Made by a program: the position numbers and the translations under genes. Source: Gordonia alkaliphila (lineage in GTDB: Bacteria > Actinomycetota > Actinomycetes > Mycobacteriales > Mycobacteriaceae). Taken from it: DNA of 64,000 nt. The stretch is from NCBI RefSeq assembly GCF_023017165.1, contig NZ_JALKBW010000001.1, positions 2,046,001 through 2,110,000 on the forward strand, written 5' to 3'. This document shows, piece after piece, positions 37,999-47,213 of this stretch. Below the pieces are notes generated by a model. The model saw nothing but the letters and a program-made list of their open reading frames with translations. It ran no database searches and was not told where the DNA came from. The stretch's first letter is position 1, and each line of letters begins with the position of its first letter.

Positions 37999-38649
37999 GT
38001 GACTGAAGTCGAGGGAACGGGGCGCAGCGAGGGGGCGCTGGCGCAGTTGCCACTGGTTTCAATGGCCCGTGCCGCAACGGAAGTGGTGCTTGCGGTGCCG
38101 CGCGCAGCGGTCTCCACCGTCGTCGGTCTGCCGCGGGCCGTCTTACGCGCCGCGCTCGACGAGGTGTTCGCCTACCTCGGGGAAGCGGACCTGACCGGGG
38201 TGCTGCTGTCGGCGGTCGACTTCGACCGGGTGCTCGGCGCCCTCGATCTGCAGGCGCTGGTGAGCCGCCTCGACCTGAATGAACTGCTCGCGGGGGTGGA
38301 CCTCAACCCGCTGCTCGCCACCATCGACCTCAACCCGCTGGTAGCCGGGCTGGATCTGGAGGCCGTCATCGCGCGGATCGACATCGATGCGATCGTGGCC
38401 CGCGTGGACATCGACGCGATTCTGCAGCGCACCGACATCGCGTCGGTGGCCGCCAACGTCGTCGACGAGATCGACCTGAACTCCATCGTCCGCGGCGCGA
38501 GCGCCACGGTGAGCACGGAGATGATCGCCGATGTCCGCGGCGGCAGCGAACGCGCCGACGACCGCGTCGAGGTGTTCGTCAATCGCATGCTTCGGCGCAA
38601 GGGCACGGAGCGGTCCGACGCCGCCGACGATGAGGACTCGACGCCATGA
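37999..38649 (+). CDS. Nonapeptide-repeat protein associated with an RDD membrane protein
   Basis: 216 residues. The core (about residues 70-160) is a series of 9-residue repeats beginning with hydrophobic-Asp-Leu/Ile: VDFDRVLGA, LDLQALVSR, LDLNELLAG, VDLNPLLAT, IDLNPLVAG, LDLEAVIAR, IDIDAIVAR, VDIDAILQR, TDIASVAAN and a spaced IDLNSIVRG. Similar repeats are common in actinobacterial proteins next to, or fused to, RDD domains. The regular period suggests an elongated helical or solenoid structure. C-terminus is basic then acidic. GTG start at 37999; a GTG six bases upstream is possible. Overlaps the RDD gene by 4 bp. Confidence 0.82.
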   Translation: MTEVEGTGRSEGALAQLPLVSMARAATEVVLAVPRAAVSTVVGLPRAVLRAALDEVFAYLGEADLTGVLLSAVDFDRVLGALDLQALVSRLDLNELLAGVDLNPLLATIDLNPLVAGLDLEAVIARIDIDAIVARVDIDAILQRTDIASVAANVVDEIDLNSIVRGASATVSTEMIADVRGGSERADDRVEVFVNRMLRRKGTERSDAADDEDSTP

Positions 38650-39080
38650 CCGAGGTGCGGACCGCGGGGATCGTGAGCCGAACGCTGGCGGCATTCCTGG
38701 ACCTGCTCACCGTGCTGGCGATGCTGGCCGGCACCTATCTCACGGTCGCGTTCGTGGCCTTTCTGGTCGACGTCCGGAGCTTCGACTTCCCGACGGTGCC
38801 GTGGTTGTTCACCGTGCCCGGTTTCCTGGTGGGCTGCATTCTGTATCAGGTGATCGCCTGGACCGTGTTCGGCCGCACGCTGGGGCAGGGGCTGATGGGG
38901 CTGCAGGTGGTCCGCCGGAAGTCCACCGCCAATCTGCACGTGCTCCAGGCGTTCGGCCGGGCCGTGGTGTGCACGCTGTTCCCGCTGGGATTGGCCTGGG
39001 TGGTGCTGTCGCCGAAGCGTCGATCAGTGCAGGACATCGCGGCCCGGAGCCGCGTGATCTACGGGCATCGTCGACGGTGA
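38646..39080 (+). CDS. RDD-family membrane protein
   Basis: 144 residues. RDD domain: GIVSRTLAAFLDLLTVLAML, a second segment WLFTVPGFLVGCILYQVIAW, TVFGRTLGQGLMGLQVVRR and PLGLAWVVLSPKRRSVQDI. The usual Arg-Asp-Asp reads SRTLAAFLD here, so the signature is partly altered. Function unknown; RDD proteins have been proposed as transporters. It is coupled to the repeat protein upstream (ATGA) and to accD3 downstream (GTGA), forming one tight operon. Confidence 0.88.
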   Translation: MTEVRTAGIVSRTLAAFLDLLTVLAMLAGTYLTVAFVAFLVDVRSFDFPTVPWLFTVPGFLVGCILYQVIAWTVFGRTLGQGLMGLQVVRRKSTANLHVLQAFGRAVVCTLFPLGLAWVVLSPKRRSVQDIAARSRVIYGHRRR

Positions 39081-40528
39081 ACGCACGGGAGCTGATCGCG
39101 GCGCTGGTCGAGGACTGGTGCAGCTGGGACATTCCGGTGGCACCGCAACCGGTGCACGCCGATCTGGGCGCCTTCGATCCGGAACGACTCGACTCCGGCG
39201 CGCACTCGGACTACGCCGAGCAGTTGGCGCGGGCCGCCGAGCGCACCGGCGTCGACGAGTCGATCCTGACGGGTGTGGGCATGGTGACCGCCCCGGACAC
39301 CGGTGATCGGTTTCCGTTGGTGCTGATCGTCAGCGAGTTCGGCTTCCTGGGCGGCTCCATCGGACGGGTGGCCGGAACCCGCGTCGTGGCGGCCCTGCAG
39401 CGGGCCACGGCCCGCGGACTGCCCGTGCTGGCGCTGCCCGCGTCCGGCGGCACCCGCATGCAAGAGGGCACGCCGGCCTTCTTGCAGATGGCCGCGATCA
39501 CCGCGGCGGTCAACGCCCACAAGGCCGCGGGCCTGCCGTACCTGGCGTACCTGCGCCATCCGACGACCGGCGGGGTGCTCGCCTCGTGGGGGTCGCTGGG
39601 GCACGTGGTGTGGGGCGCTCCGGGCGCGCTCATCGGTTTTCTGGGGCCGAAGGTCGCGACGACGCTGCGCGGGGAGGCCTTCCCGCCGGGCGTGCAGCAA
39701 GCCGAGAACCTGTATCGCCACGGCGTGCTCGACGGCGTCGTCGACGTCGACGACCTGCCCGCCCGGGTGGCCCGGCTTCTCGCGGTCTGGCGGGCGGAGG
39801 CCGACCCGCTCGAAGTGCCGCGATCGTGGGCCCGTACGTCCGGACATCCGGAGAACGCCTGGTCGGCGGTGCAGCAGTCGCGAAAACCGGACCGACCCGG
39901 CCTCGACTGGATGCTGGACGCGGTGCCGTTCGCGCCGATCGTCGATCATGGCCCGGTGCAGGTGGCGCTGGTGCAGCTGGGCGGCCACGCGGTGGTCATG
40001 GTCGGGACCGACGGGCCCACTCAACGTGCCGGCGAGGCGATCGACGTCGCGGCACTGCGGGCGGCGCGGCGGGGGATCGCACTGGCAGCGGAGCTGCAGT
40101 TGCCGCTGCTGACGGTCATCGACACCCACGGCGCCCAACTGTCGGTGCGCGCCGAAGAGGAGGGTCTGGCGGCGGAGATCGCGCACTGCCTCTCCGACTT
40201 CCTCGCGGCACCCGTGCCCACCGTCTCGGTGTTGACCGGGGCCGGGGCGGGCGGTGCCGCGCTGGCGCTGTTCCCCGCCGACCTGGTGATCGCCACGAGC
40301 GACGGCTGGCTGGCGCCGCTGCCGCCGGAGGGGTCGGCGGCCCTCGTCTACGGCGATCCGGGGCGCGCGCCCGACCTGGCGCAGGCGCAGCACATCTGGG
40401 CCGTCGACCTGCACCGCGCCGGGCTCGTCGACATTCTGGCCACCGGGCGCGCCCAGATTCTCGACTACGTCGTCGAATACCTGGATCCCGGGCCCCGGCC
40501 GCGGCCGGAACGTCGTTCGAACAGGTGA
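39077..40528 (+). CDS. accD3: AccD3-like fused acyl-CoA carboxylase carboxyltransferase
   Basis: 483 residues. Two crotonase-superfamily halves: an AccD-like N-terminal half (GGSIGRVAGTRVVAALQRAT, PASGGTRMQEGTPAFLQM, TTGGVLASWGSLGHVVWGAP) and an AccA-like C-terminal half (AALRAARRGIALAAELQLPL, GAGAGGAALALFPADLVIA). This is the architecture and length of mycobacterial AccD3 (Rv0904c, from memory), the least understood AccD; no biotin carboxylase is coded beside it. No zinc-finger Cys are seen at the N-terminus, unlike E. coli AccD. GTG start overlaps the RDD stop. Confidence 0.85.
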   Translation: MNARELIAALVEDWCSWDIPVAPQPVHADLGAFDPERLDSGAHSDYAEQLARAAERTGVDESILTGVGMVTAPDTGDRFPLVLIVSEFGFLGGSIGRVAGTRVVAALQRATARGLPVLALPASGGTRMQEGTPAFLQMAAITAAVNAHKAAGLPYLAYLRHPTTGGVLASWGSLGHVVWGAPGALIGFLGPKVATTLRGEAFPPGVQQAENLYRHGVLDGVVDVDDLPARVARLLAVWRAEADPLEVPRSWARTSGHPENAWSAVQQSRKPDRPGLDWMLDAVPFAPIVDHGPVQVALVQLGGHAVVMVGTDGPTQRAGEAIDVAALRAARRGIALAAELQLPLLTVIDTHGAQLSVRAEEEGLAAEIAHCLSDFLAAPVPTVSVLTGAGAGGAALALFPADLVIATSDGWLAPLPPEGSAALVYGDPGRAPDLAQAQHIWAVDLHRAGLVDILATGRAQILDYVVEYLDPGPRPRPERRSNR

Positions 40529-40557
40529 GTACGTCTTCGGGATGGTTCAATACGAAG

Positions 40558-41217
40558 ATGAGCGAGAACGAGAACTACGGTCAGCAGTGGGTGCCCGGTG
40601 CACCGAGCGCCCCGACGCAGCACGTCACGGGGCCGCAGACCGGTGGTCCGTATCCGAACTACGGCCCGCCCACCCAAGGCACCGGCCAGCCGATCCCACC
40701 CGGCCAGACCGGAATGTACGGTCCGCCCCAGGCCGGTCCCCCGCAGTACGCGCAGCCTGCCCGGCCGTCGTTCCTCGCCCTGATGCCGCTGCCGATCAAG
40801 TTGGCGGTCGGTTCCGGCTTGATGGGCCTGGTGACCTTCTTCATGGGCTTCCTGTCGTGGGTGACCATCGGTGAGACCATCGACTCCAAGGCCGAGGACT
40901 GGGCCATGGACCAGGGCAACAGCATCGGTATTCCGGCGTTCCTGACGATGGTCTTCACGCCCGGTTGGTTCCTGCTCGGCTTGGGCGCCGCCGCGGTCGC
41001 AGCGTTCGGTTTCGTGGCCGCCAAGTGGCGTCGGTTCCTGCCGCACGTGGCCTTCCTGGTCGTCGTCTCCTGGCTCGGCCTGCTCGCGTGCGCGCTGGCT
41101 CTGCCCGGCTTCATCAGCCTGGGGACCGGCGCCATCCTCGCGCTGATCTTCGGTTCGTTCCAGCTGCTGCTCATCGGTGCGGCGGTCATCATGGACGGGC
41201 TCAACGAAGAGGCGTGA
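40558..41217 (+). CDS. Gln/Pro/Gly/Tyr-rich membrane protein of unknown function
   Basis: 219 residues. Low-complexity N-terminus to about residue 68 (GPQTGGPYPNYGPPTQGTGQ and similar), then four hydrophobic segments: about 80-100, 122-150 (FLTMVFTPGWFLLGLGAAAV), 160-182 and 188-210. Start ATG 40558; an in-frame GTG at 40525 overlapping the accD3 stop is a real alternative. Its end overlaps the TetR start (GTGA), so the two are coupled. Same design as the proteins at 2629 and 55585. Confidence 0.8.
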   Translation: MSENENYGQQWVPGAPSAPTQHVTGPQTGGPYPNYGPPTQGTGQPIPPGQTGMYGPPQAGPPQYAQPARPSFLALMPLPIKLAVGSGLMGLVTFFMGFLSWVTIGETIDSKAEDWAMDQGNSIGIPAFLTMVFTPGWFLLGLGAAAVAAFGFVAAKWRRFLPHVAFLVVVSWLGLLACALALPGFISLGTGAILALIFGSFQLLLIGAAVIMDGLNEEA

Positions 41218-41834
41218 CCGACCACTCCGTCGACGCAGCACCCACCACCCGCCGAGGCCAAGCGAAGGCTGCCCGGCGGGTGGAGTTGCTCGCCGCGGCC
41301 GCCCGCCAGATGGCGGCCCGCGGTTTCGCCGGTGTCCGCTTGGAGGACATCGGTGCCGAAGTGGGCGTGAGCGGCCCGGCGATGTATCGCCACTTCGCGT
41401 CCAAGAACGACGTCCTGGACCAGCTTCTCCTCGACATCAGTGAGCGGCTGTACGCCGGCGGCGCCGAGGTGATCGACCGGGGCGGGCCGCCGCGAGAGGT
41501 GCTCGGCAGCCTCATCGAGTTCCACATCGACGTGCTGGTGACCAAGCCCGACCTCATCGCCGTGCAGGACCGGGACCTGGGTTCGCTCAGCCCGGACGCC
41601 AACCGCCGGGTGCGTTCGCTGCAGCGCCGCTACGTGGAGAGCTGGGTGCAGGTGCTGCTCGCGGTGGCGGTCGAGGACGGCCGCACGCTCGCCGACGACG
41701 AAGCCCGCGTCCGCGTCCACGCGGGCTTCGGGCTGCTCAACTCGTCGCCGCGCCTGCCGTCGTTCGACGAGGCCGCGCTGCGGACGCTGCTCGCCCGCAT
41801 GGCGCTGGCCGCCCTCCTCGCCGACCTAAGTTAG
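41214..41834 (+). CDS. TetR-family transcriptional regulator
   Basis: 206 residues. N-terminal HTH (about 15-65): RRVELLAAAARQMAARGFAG, VRLEDIGAEVGVSGPAMYRH, FASKNDVLDQLLLDI. C-terminal ligand domain conserved with regulators of acyl-CoA metabolism genes. Because it ends beside the leucine-catabolism block, and a TetR regulator of branched-chain ketoacid genes (BkaR, Rv2506) sits beside the matching M. tuberculosis cluster, it may repress that block; the inverted repeat at 45500-45519 is a candidate site. This is inference. Its last 9 bp overlap the convergent IOR gene. Confidence 0.88.
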   Translation: MTDHSVDAAPTTRRGQAKAARRVELLAAAARQMAARGFAGVRLEDIGAEVGVSGPAMYRHFASKNDVLDQLLLDISERLYAGGAEVIDRGGPPREVLGSLIEFHIDVLVTKPDLIAVQDRDLGSLSPDANRRVRSLQRRYVESWVQVLLAVAVEDGRTLADDEARVRVHAGFGLLNSSPRLPSFDEAALRTLLARMALAALLADLS

Positions 41835-44800
41835 CCGCCGCGCGAGCTCGGCGCGGAAGCGCTGCACGTTGGCCATCTTGATGCCCTCGTAGCCGCGGAC
41901 CAGGTCGGGGAGCTCCGCCGTCGCGACGGCCTCGGCCAGCGCGGCGGCGTCCGGGGCGGTGCCCAGAGCGTTCACCACCTGCTCCAGCGCGGCACGGTAC
42001 TCGTCGATCAGCGCGCGTTCGGTACGACGCACCTCGGTGCGGCCGAACGGATCCCAGCGCGTCCCGCGCAGTCGCTTGGCGCCGGCCAAGGTCCGCAACA
42101 CCGGCGTGGACCAGGTCCCGAAGGCGATCTTGCGGCGCATGCCGAGCTCGCGCAGCAGCGGCGGGTGCAGGCGGATCGCCACGGCGGCATCGTCGCCGAA
42201 CGCAGCGGTGACCTCGTCGGCGAAGTCGGGGTCGGCGGTCAGTCGGGCCACCTCGTACTCGTCCTTGTAGGCCATCAGCTTGTACAGATTGCGCGCCACC
42301 GCGTCGGTGAGGTCGGGGTGGCCGACGCGCGTGTGCACGGCCGCGACGTCGGCCAGCCAGCGCTGCGCGTAGGCCTCGTCCTGGAAGGCGATCAGTTCGT
42401 CGTAGCGACGGGCGACGGTGGCGCGGACCCGCTCGTCGGCGCCGTCGAGCGAGGCCGCCGCACGTGCGGCGACGCTCGCCACCGGTGCGGTGTGTTCGGG
42501 GCCGCGAGCCGCGGCGGCCAGCCCGGCCGGATCGGCGACCGCCTGGCGTCCGCGGCGGAACGCCTGCACGTTGCGGTCGACCGCCACCCCGTTCACTGCG
42601 ATGGCCCGCTCGAGCGCCGCGGCCGAGATCGGCAGCGCACCCGACTGGTAGGCGGCGCCGACCATCAGCATGTTGGCGTACTGCTCGTCGTCGAACAGGT
42701 CGTCGGCCAGGCCTGCGGCATCCAAGTGCACCGAGCGGGCGACGTCGGCGTCGATCGACGACTGCACGCGCGCGGGATCGGGGAAGGTCGTCGCGGTGTC
42801 GCTGACCATCGCTCCGGTCGGCACCTGCGCGGTGGAGACCACCGCCGTGGTGCGCTCGGGGGAGACCACCTTCAGGTTGGTCGGATCGGCGCCGACCAGC
42901 TGATCGCACGCCAGATAGAGGTCGCACTCCCCGGTGGCGAGTTTGGCGGCGCGCTCGGAGCGGTCGACGGACAGCTTCAGGTCGCTGACCACCGCGCCGC
43001 CCTTCTGCGCGAGCCCGGTCATGTCGACGGTGCGGGCGTCCAGGCCGTCGAACACCGCGGCCGTGGCCAGCACCTGCGACACCGTGACCACGCCGGTGCC
43101 GCCGATGCCGGTGATCCGGACGGTGCACCCGCGGTCGGCGTCACCGCGGCGCACGGGGTCGGGCAGCTCCGCCGCGACCAGCGGCGCCACCTGGCGCGCG
43201 GCTCGACGACCGGCCGGAGTCACGGTCACGAAGGCCGGGCAGTCGCCGTCCAGGCACGAGTCGTCGAGGTTGCAGGAGCTCTGGTCGATGCGGGTCTTGC
43301 GTCCGAACTCGGTCGGCACCGGGTGGACCGACAGGCAGTTCGACTTCGCGCCGCAGTCGCCGCAGCCCTCGCAGATGCGCTCGTTGATCATCACCCGGGT
43401 GCGCGGGGTGGGCGCCAGGTCGCGCTTGCGCTTGCGGCGGAGCTCGGCGGCGCACGGCTGATCGTGGATGAGCACCGTGACACCGGGCACCGCGGCGAGC
43501 TCGGTCTGCACGGTCTCGAGGTCGTCGCGGTGGCGCACCGGCGCGGACACCTGGGCCCGACGCAGTTCCCGCCGGGTGCGCGCCGGATCGTCGGTGGTCA
43601 CCACGACGGCGGCGACGCGCTCGGCCTTGAGCAGGGACACCAGCTGCGGCAGGCTCATCTGACCCACCGGGTCCTGCCCGCCGGTCATCGCGACGGTGCC
43701 GTTGAACAGCAGCTTGTAGGTCACGCTCACCCCGGCCGCGACGGCGGCACGCACGGCCAGCGAGCCCGAGTGCAGAAAGGTGCCGTCGCCGATGTTCTGC
43801 ACGAAGTGCTTCTCCTGCACGAACGGCGACATGCCGACCCACTGGGCGCCCTCGCCGCCCATCTGCGTCACGCCGGTCACGTCGCCGACCTGCGCCGGAT
43901 CCATCAGCAGCACCATCGCGTGGCAGCCGATCCCGGCGCCGACCAGGGTGTCCGGCGGCACCGGGGTGGAGCTGTTGTGCGGGCAGCCCGAGCAGAAGTA
44001 CGGCGACCGCACCGCCAGCGGCAGTCGGATCCGGGCGCTGCGCGGGGCGGGCCGCTCCAGCCACCGCACGGCCGGTTCGACGCGATGGGTGCGGCCGAGG
44101 CGTCGCGCCAACCCGCGCAGCACGGCGTCGACGTCGAGTTCGCCGAAGCGGGAGAACAGCGGGGTCCCGTCCTCCTCGGCCTTGCCGACGATGCGCGGCA
44201 CGTCGCGCCGGCCGAAGAGCAGATCGCGCAGCATGGTTTCGATGAAGTCGCGCTTCTCCTCGACGACGATCACCTCGTCGAGCCCGTCGATGAAGGTCTC
44301 GACGATGCCGGGTTCCAGCGGATACACCATGCCGAGCTTGAGCAGGCGGATGCCGAGGCGACCCAGGTCGGCGTCGTCGATGCCGAGCAGGCGCAGTGCC
44401 TCGCGCACGTCGAGGTAGGTCTTGCCCGCGGCGACGATGCCGAGGCGGTCGTCGCCGGTGCGGGCGGCGATCTGATTCACGCCGTTGAGACGGGCGTACT
44501 CCACCGCGCGCGGGAGTCGGATGGTCAGCTGATTGTGTTCGGCCTCCATCAGATCCGGGCCGAGCAGTTTGCCGTGCGGCACGTGCAGGCTGGGGCCGAG
44601 TGTGCCGTAGTCGGCTGCGAGGCGGTCGGGATCGAGCAGCACGGTCGACGTACCGTCGGCCACGTGCGCGGAGATCTTGAGTGACGTCCACAGGCCGGAG
44701 GTGCGGCTCATCAGCGCGGCGTGCACACCGAAGCGGAGGATGTCGCTGCTGTCGGCGGGGTAGAGGATCGGCATGTAGAGGTCGGCCAGCGCCATCTCGG

Positions 44801-45317
44801 AGGCGCACGGGATGGTGGAGCTCTTCGCGCCGGGGTCGTCGCCGACCAGCGCGACGGCGCCGCCGGCCGGGTGGGTGCCGATCATGTTGGCGTGCCGCAG
44901 GGCGTCGGTGGCGCGGTCGAGGCCGGGGGCCTTGCCGTACCAGTAGCCGACGACGCCGTCGCGCGGTGCGCCGGTGGCGTCCGGTGACAGGTGTCCGATA
45001 CGGGCGGCGAGCTGTGCACCCATCACGGCGGTGGCGGCGAGCTCTTCGTTGAGCGCCGGGCGGTGGGTGATGTCGTGAGCGGCGAGGTAGGGGGCGCGAC
45101 GACCGAGTTCCAGGTCGTAGCCGGCCAGCGGCGATCCTTCGTAGCCGGAGACGAACGACGCGGTGCGCAGTCCGGAACGTCGGTCCTCGCGGGTCCTATC
45201 GCCGATCATGCGCAGCAGCGCGGCGATACCGGGGAGGAGGACGAGCCCGGATGCGGCGGAGTACCGGTCGTCGAGCGGGGACGCGGCCGCTGGGGCCTGC
45301 TGATCGGCGATGGTCAT
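41826..45317 (-). CDS. Fused 2-oxoacid:ferredoxin oxidoreductase, indolepyruvate (IOR) type
   Basis: 1163 residues. One polypeptide carries the alpha-like region (GLVLLPGIAALLRMIGDRTR onward), a TPP-binding region with GCPHNSSTP, GAGIGCHAMVLLM and NGTVAMTGGQDPVG (about residue 550), a 4Fe-4S cluster region (ICEGCGDCGAKSNC then CNLDDSCLDGDCPAF, about 640-680), and a gamma domain starting RITGIGGTGVVTVSQVLATA (about 735). Relatives decarboxylate aryl or branched-chain 2-oxoacids to acyl-CoA and reduce ferredoxin. Divergent from the accD1-to-aacS operon, so 2-oxoisocaproate to isovaleryl-CoA is a natural role; this is inferred. Start ATG 45317. Confidence 0.9.
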   Translation of the reverse strand: MTIADQQAPAAASPLDDRYSAASGLVLLPGIAALLRMIGDRTREDRRSGLRTASFVSGYEGSPLAGYDLELGRRAPYLAAHDITHRPALNEELAATAVMGAQLAARIGHLSPDATGAPRDGVVGYWYGKAPGLDRATDALRHANMIGTHPAGGAVALVGDDPGAKSSTIPCASEMALADLYMPILYPADSSDILRFGVHAALMSRTSGLWTSLKISAHVADGTSTVLLDPDRLAADYGTLGPSLHVPHGKLLGPDLMEAEHNQLTIRLPRAVEYARLNGVNQIAARTGDDRLGIVAAGKTYLDVREALRLLGIDDADLGRLGIRLLKLGMVYPLEPGIVETFIDGLDEVIVVEEKRDFIETMLRDLLFGRRDVPRIVGKAEEDGTPLFSRFGELDVDAVLRGLARRLGRTHRVEPAVRWLERPAPRSARIRLPLAVRSPYFCSGCPHNSSTPVPPDTLVGAGIGCHAMVLLMDPAQVGDVTGVTQMGGEGAQWVGMSPFVQEKHFVQNIGDGTFLHSGSLAVRAAVAAGVSVTYKLLFNGTVAMTGGQDPVGQMSLPQLVSLLKAERVAAVVVTTDDPARTRRELRRAQVSAPVRHRDDLETVQTELAAVPGVTVLIHDQPCAAELRRKRKRDLAPTPRTRVMINERICEGCGDCGAKSNCLSVHPVPTEFGRKTRIDQSSCNLDDSCLDGDCPAFVTVTPAGRRAARQVAPLVAAELPDPVRRGDADRGCTVRITGIGGTGVVTVSQVLATAAVFDGLDARTVDMTGLAQKGGAVVSDLKLSVDRSERAAKLATGECDLYLACDQLVGADPTNLKVVSPERTTAVVSTAQVPTGAMVSDTATTFPDPARVQSSIDADVARSVHLDAAGLADDLFDDEQYANMLMVGAAYQSGALPISAAALERAIAVNGVAVDRNVQAFRRGRQAVADPAGLAAAARGPEHTAPVASVAARAAASLDGADERVRATVARRYDELIAFQDEAYAQRWLADVAAVHTRVGHPDLTDAVARNLYKLMAYKDEYEVARLTADPDFADEVTAAFGDDAAVAIRLHPPLLRELGMRRKIAFGTWSTPVLRTLAGAKRLRGTRWDPFGRTEVRRTERALIDEYRAALEQVVNALGTAPDAAALAEAVATAELPDLVRGYEGIKMANVQRFRAELARRLT

Positions 45318-45499
45318 GGTTCACCTGAGCCTTCGTGTCAGCTCGCGAGGCCGGATCCCGGGTGGGGGCGGCAGCGAGCGGTGTGCGGCCGCGGTGGTGG
45401 TGCGGCCTGACCTCAGGATAGCGAACTGTGTGCCAGGTCACGTTCGCGGCGCGGAAGTGAGAGGCTGTACAAGTGGACGTCCGTCACGTAATCTGCATT

Positions 45500-45519
45500 C
45501 AGTTAATCATCAATAACTG
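45500..45519. promoter_or_regulatory. Candidate operator upstream of the leucine-catabolism operon
   Basis: CAGTTA (45500-45505) and TAACTG (45514-45519) form a perfect inverted repeat with an 8-nt spacer, in an AT-rich patch 29 bp before accD1 in the 230-bp divergent gap with IOR. Size and symmetry suit a TetR-type repressor. Confidence 0.5.
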
Positions 45520-45547
45520 ATATTTCGAGACGGCAGAAAGGGCGTCG

Positions 45548-47158
45548 ATGACCACCACGGAGGACATCACCGGTACGGACTCGACCGGTCTGGGCCTGAC
45601 CGGTGCGGACGCGCATCGCGCCAACGTCGAGGTGCTGCGCGACCGCCTGTCGCAGGCCGCCCAGGGCGGCGGGGACAAGGCGCGGGAACGGCACCTGAGC
45701 CGCGGCAAACTGCTGCCGCGCGATCGCATCGACGGTCTGCTCGACCCGGGCTCTCCGTTCCTGGAGGTGTCTCCGCTCGCCGCCTTCGACATGTACGACG
45801 GCAAGGCGCCCGCCGCGGGCGTCGTCGCCGGCATCGGGCGGATCCACGGACGCGAATGCATGATCGTCGCGAACGACGCCACCGTCTCCGGCGGCACCTA
45901 CTACCCGGTGACGGTCAAGAAGCACCTGCGGGCCCAGGAGATCGCCGCGGCCAACCGGCTGCCGTGCATCTACCTGGTCGACTCCGGCGGCGCGATGCTG
46001 CTGAACCAGGACGACGTCTTCCCCGACCGGGAGCACTTCGGCCGCATCTTCTACAACCAGGCCAACATGAGCGCGGCCGGCATCCCGCAGATCTCCGCGG
46101 TGCTCGGATCGTCGACCGCCGGCGGCGCCTACGTCCCGGCGATGAGCGACGAGAACGTCATCGTCCGCAACCAGGGCACCATCTTCCTGGCCGGTCCGCC
46201 GCTGGTGAAGGCGGCCACCGGTGAGGACGTCACCGCCGAAGACCTCGGCGGCGGCACCATGCACTCCACCGTCTCCGGCGTCACCGACCACCTCGTCGAC
46301 AACGACGAGCAGGCGCTGGCCAAGGTCCGCGAGATCGTCGCGACGTTCGGCCCGCAGGACCCGGCGCAGTGGGAGACCACCGCGACCGTCGCGCCGATCC
46401 GCCCGCAGACCGACCTGTACGACGCGGTTCCCACCGATCCGCGTATCCCGTACGACGTGCGCGAGGTGATCGAGACCCTCAGCGACGGCGGCGAATACAC
46501 CGAGTTCAAGGCCGGCTACGGCACCTCGCTGGTCACCGCGTTCGCCACTGTCCACGGCCACCCGGTGGGCTTCGTCGCCAACAACGGCGTCCTGTTCTCC
46601 GAGTCCGCGCAGAAGGGCGCGCACTTCATCGAGCTGTGCGATCGCCGCCGGATCCCGCTGATCTTCCTGCAGAACATCACCGGCTTCATGGTGGGTCGCC
46701 AGTACGAGGAGGGCGGCATCGCCAAGAACGGCGCCAAGATGGTCACCGCCGTCGCCTGCGCGCGCGTGCCCAAGCTGACCGTGATCATCGGCGGTTCCTT
46801 CGGCGCAGGCAACTACTCGATGTGCGGCCGGGCCTACTCGCCGCGCTTCCTGTGGATGTGGCCCAACGCCCGTATCTCGGTGATGGGCGGCCCGCAGGCG
46901 GCCGACACCCTCGCCACGGTGCGCCGCGGCCAGTATGAACGCTCCGGCGAACAGTGGCCGGCCGCGGACGAGGAGGCCTTCAAGGAGCCGATCCGCAAGC
47001 AGTTCGAGACGCAGTCGGACTCGTACTATTCCACCGCCCGACTCTGGGACGACGGGATCATCGACCCCGCCGACACCCGCACCGTGCTCGGCCTGGCGCT
47101 CGAAGCCTGCCGCCACGCACCGCTGGGCGACGTCAACAACGGCGTCTTCCGCATGTGA
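45548..47158 (+). CDS. accD1: Acyl-CoA carboxylase beta subunit, methylcrotonyl-CoA carboxylase type
   Basis: 536 residues. Carboxyltransferase: [99 protein letters not shown] and [20 protein letters not shown], the last typical of the geranyl/methylcrotonyl-CoA carboxylase group. Carboxylates 3-methylcrotonyl-CoA in leucine breakdown with the AccA1 subunit encoded next. Ribosome binding site AGAAAGG before ATG 45548. First gene of the rightward operon, which continues to 55475. Confidence 0.93.
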   Translation: MTTTEDITGTDSTGLGLTGADAHRANVEVLRDRLSQAAQGGGDKARERHLSRGKLLPRDRIDGLLDPGSPFLEVSPLAAFDMYDGKAPAAGVVAGIGRIHGRECMIVANDATVSGGTYYPVTVKKHLRAQEIAAANRLPCIYLVDSGGAMLLNQDDVFPDREHFGRIFYNQANMSAAGIPQISAVLGSSTAGGAYVPAMSDENVIVRNQGTIFLAGPPLVKAATGEDVTAEDLGGGTMHSTVSGVTDHLVDNDEQALAKVREIVATFGPQDPAQWETTATVAPIRPQTDLYDAVPTDPRIPYDVREVIETLSDGGEYTEFKAGYGTSLVTAFATVHGHPVGFVANNGVLFSESAQKGAHFIELCDRRRIPLIFLQNITGFMVGRQYEEGGIAKNGAKMVTAVACARVPKLTVIIGGSFGAGNYSMCGRAYSPRFLWMWPNARISVMGGPQAADTLATVRRGQYERSGEQWPAADEEAFKEPIRKQFETQSDSYYSTARLWDDGIIDPADTRTVLGLALEACRHAPLGDVNNGVFRM

Positions 47159-47213
47159 TCGGCCCACCCGCACACCGGACCCGCCCCTTCGCGACGACCA
47201 CAGGACTTCACCG

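Noticed and set aside
42165-44684. Long plus-strand open frame (839 codons) opposite the IOR gene
   Set aside because: Low-complexity His/Arg/Gly/Val-rich shadow of a high-GC gene; no start signal or recognisable domain, while the minus strand encodes a complete IOR protein.
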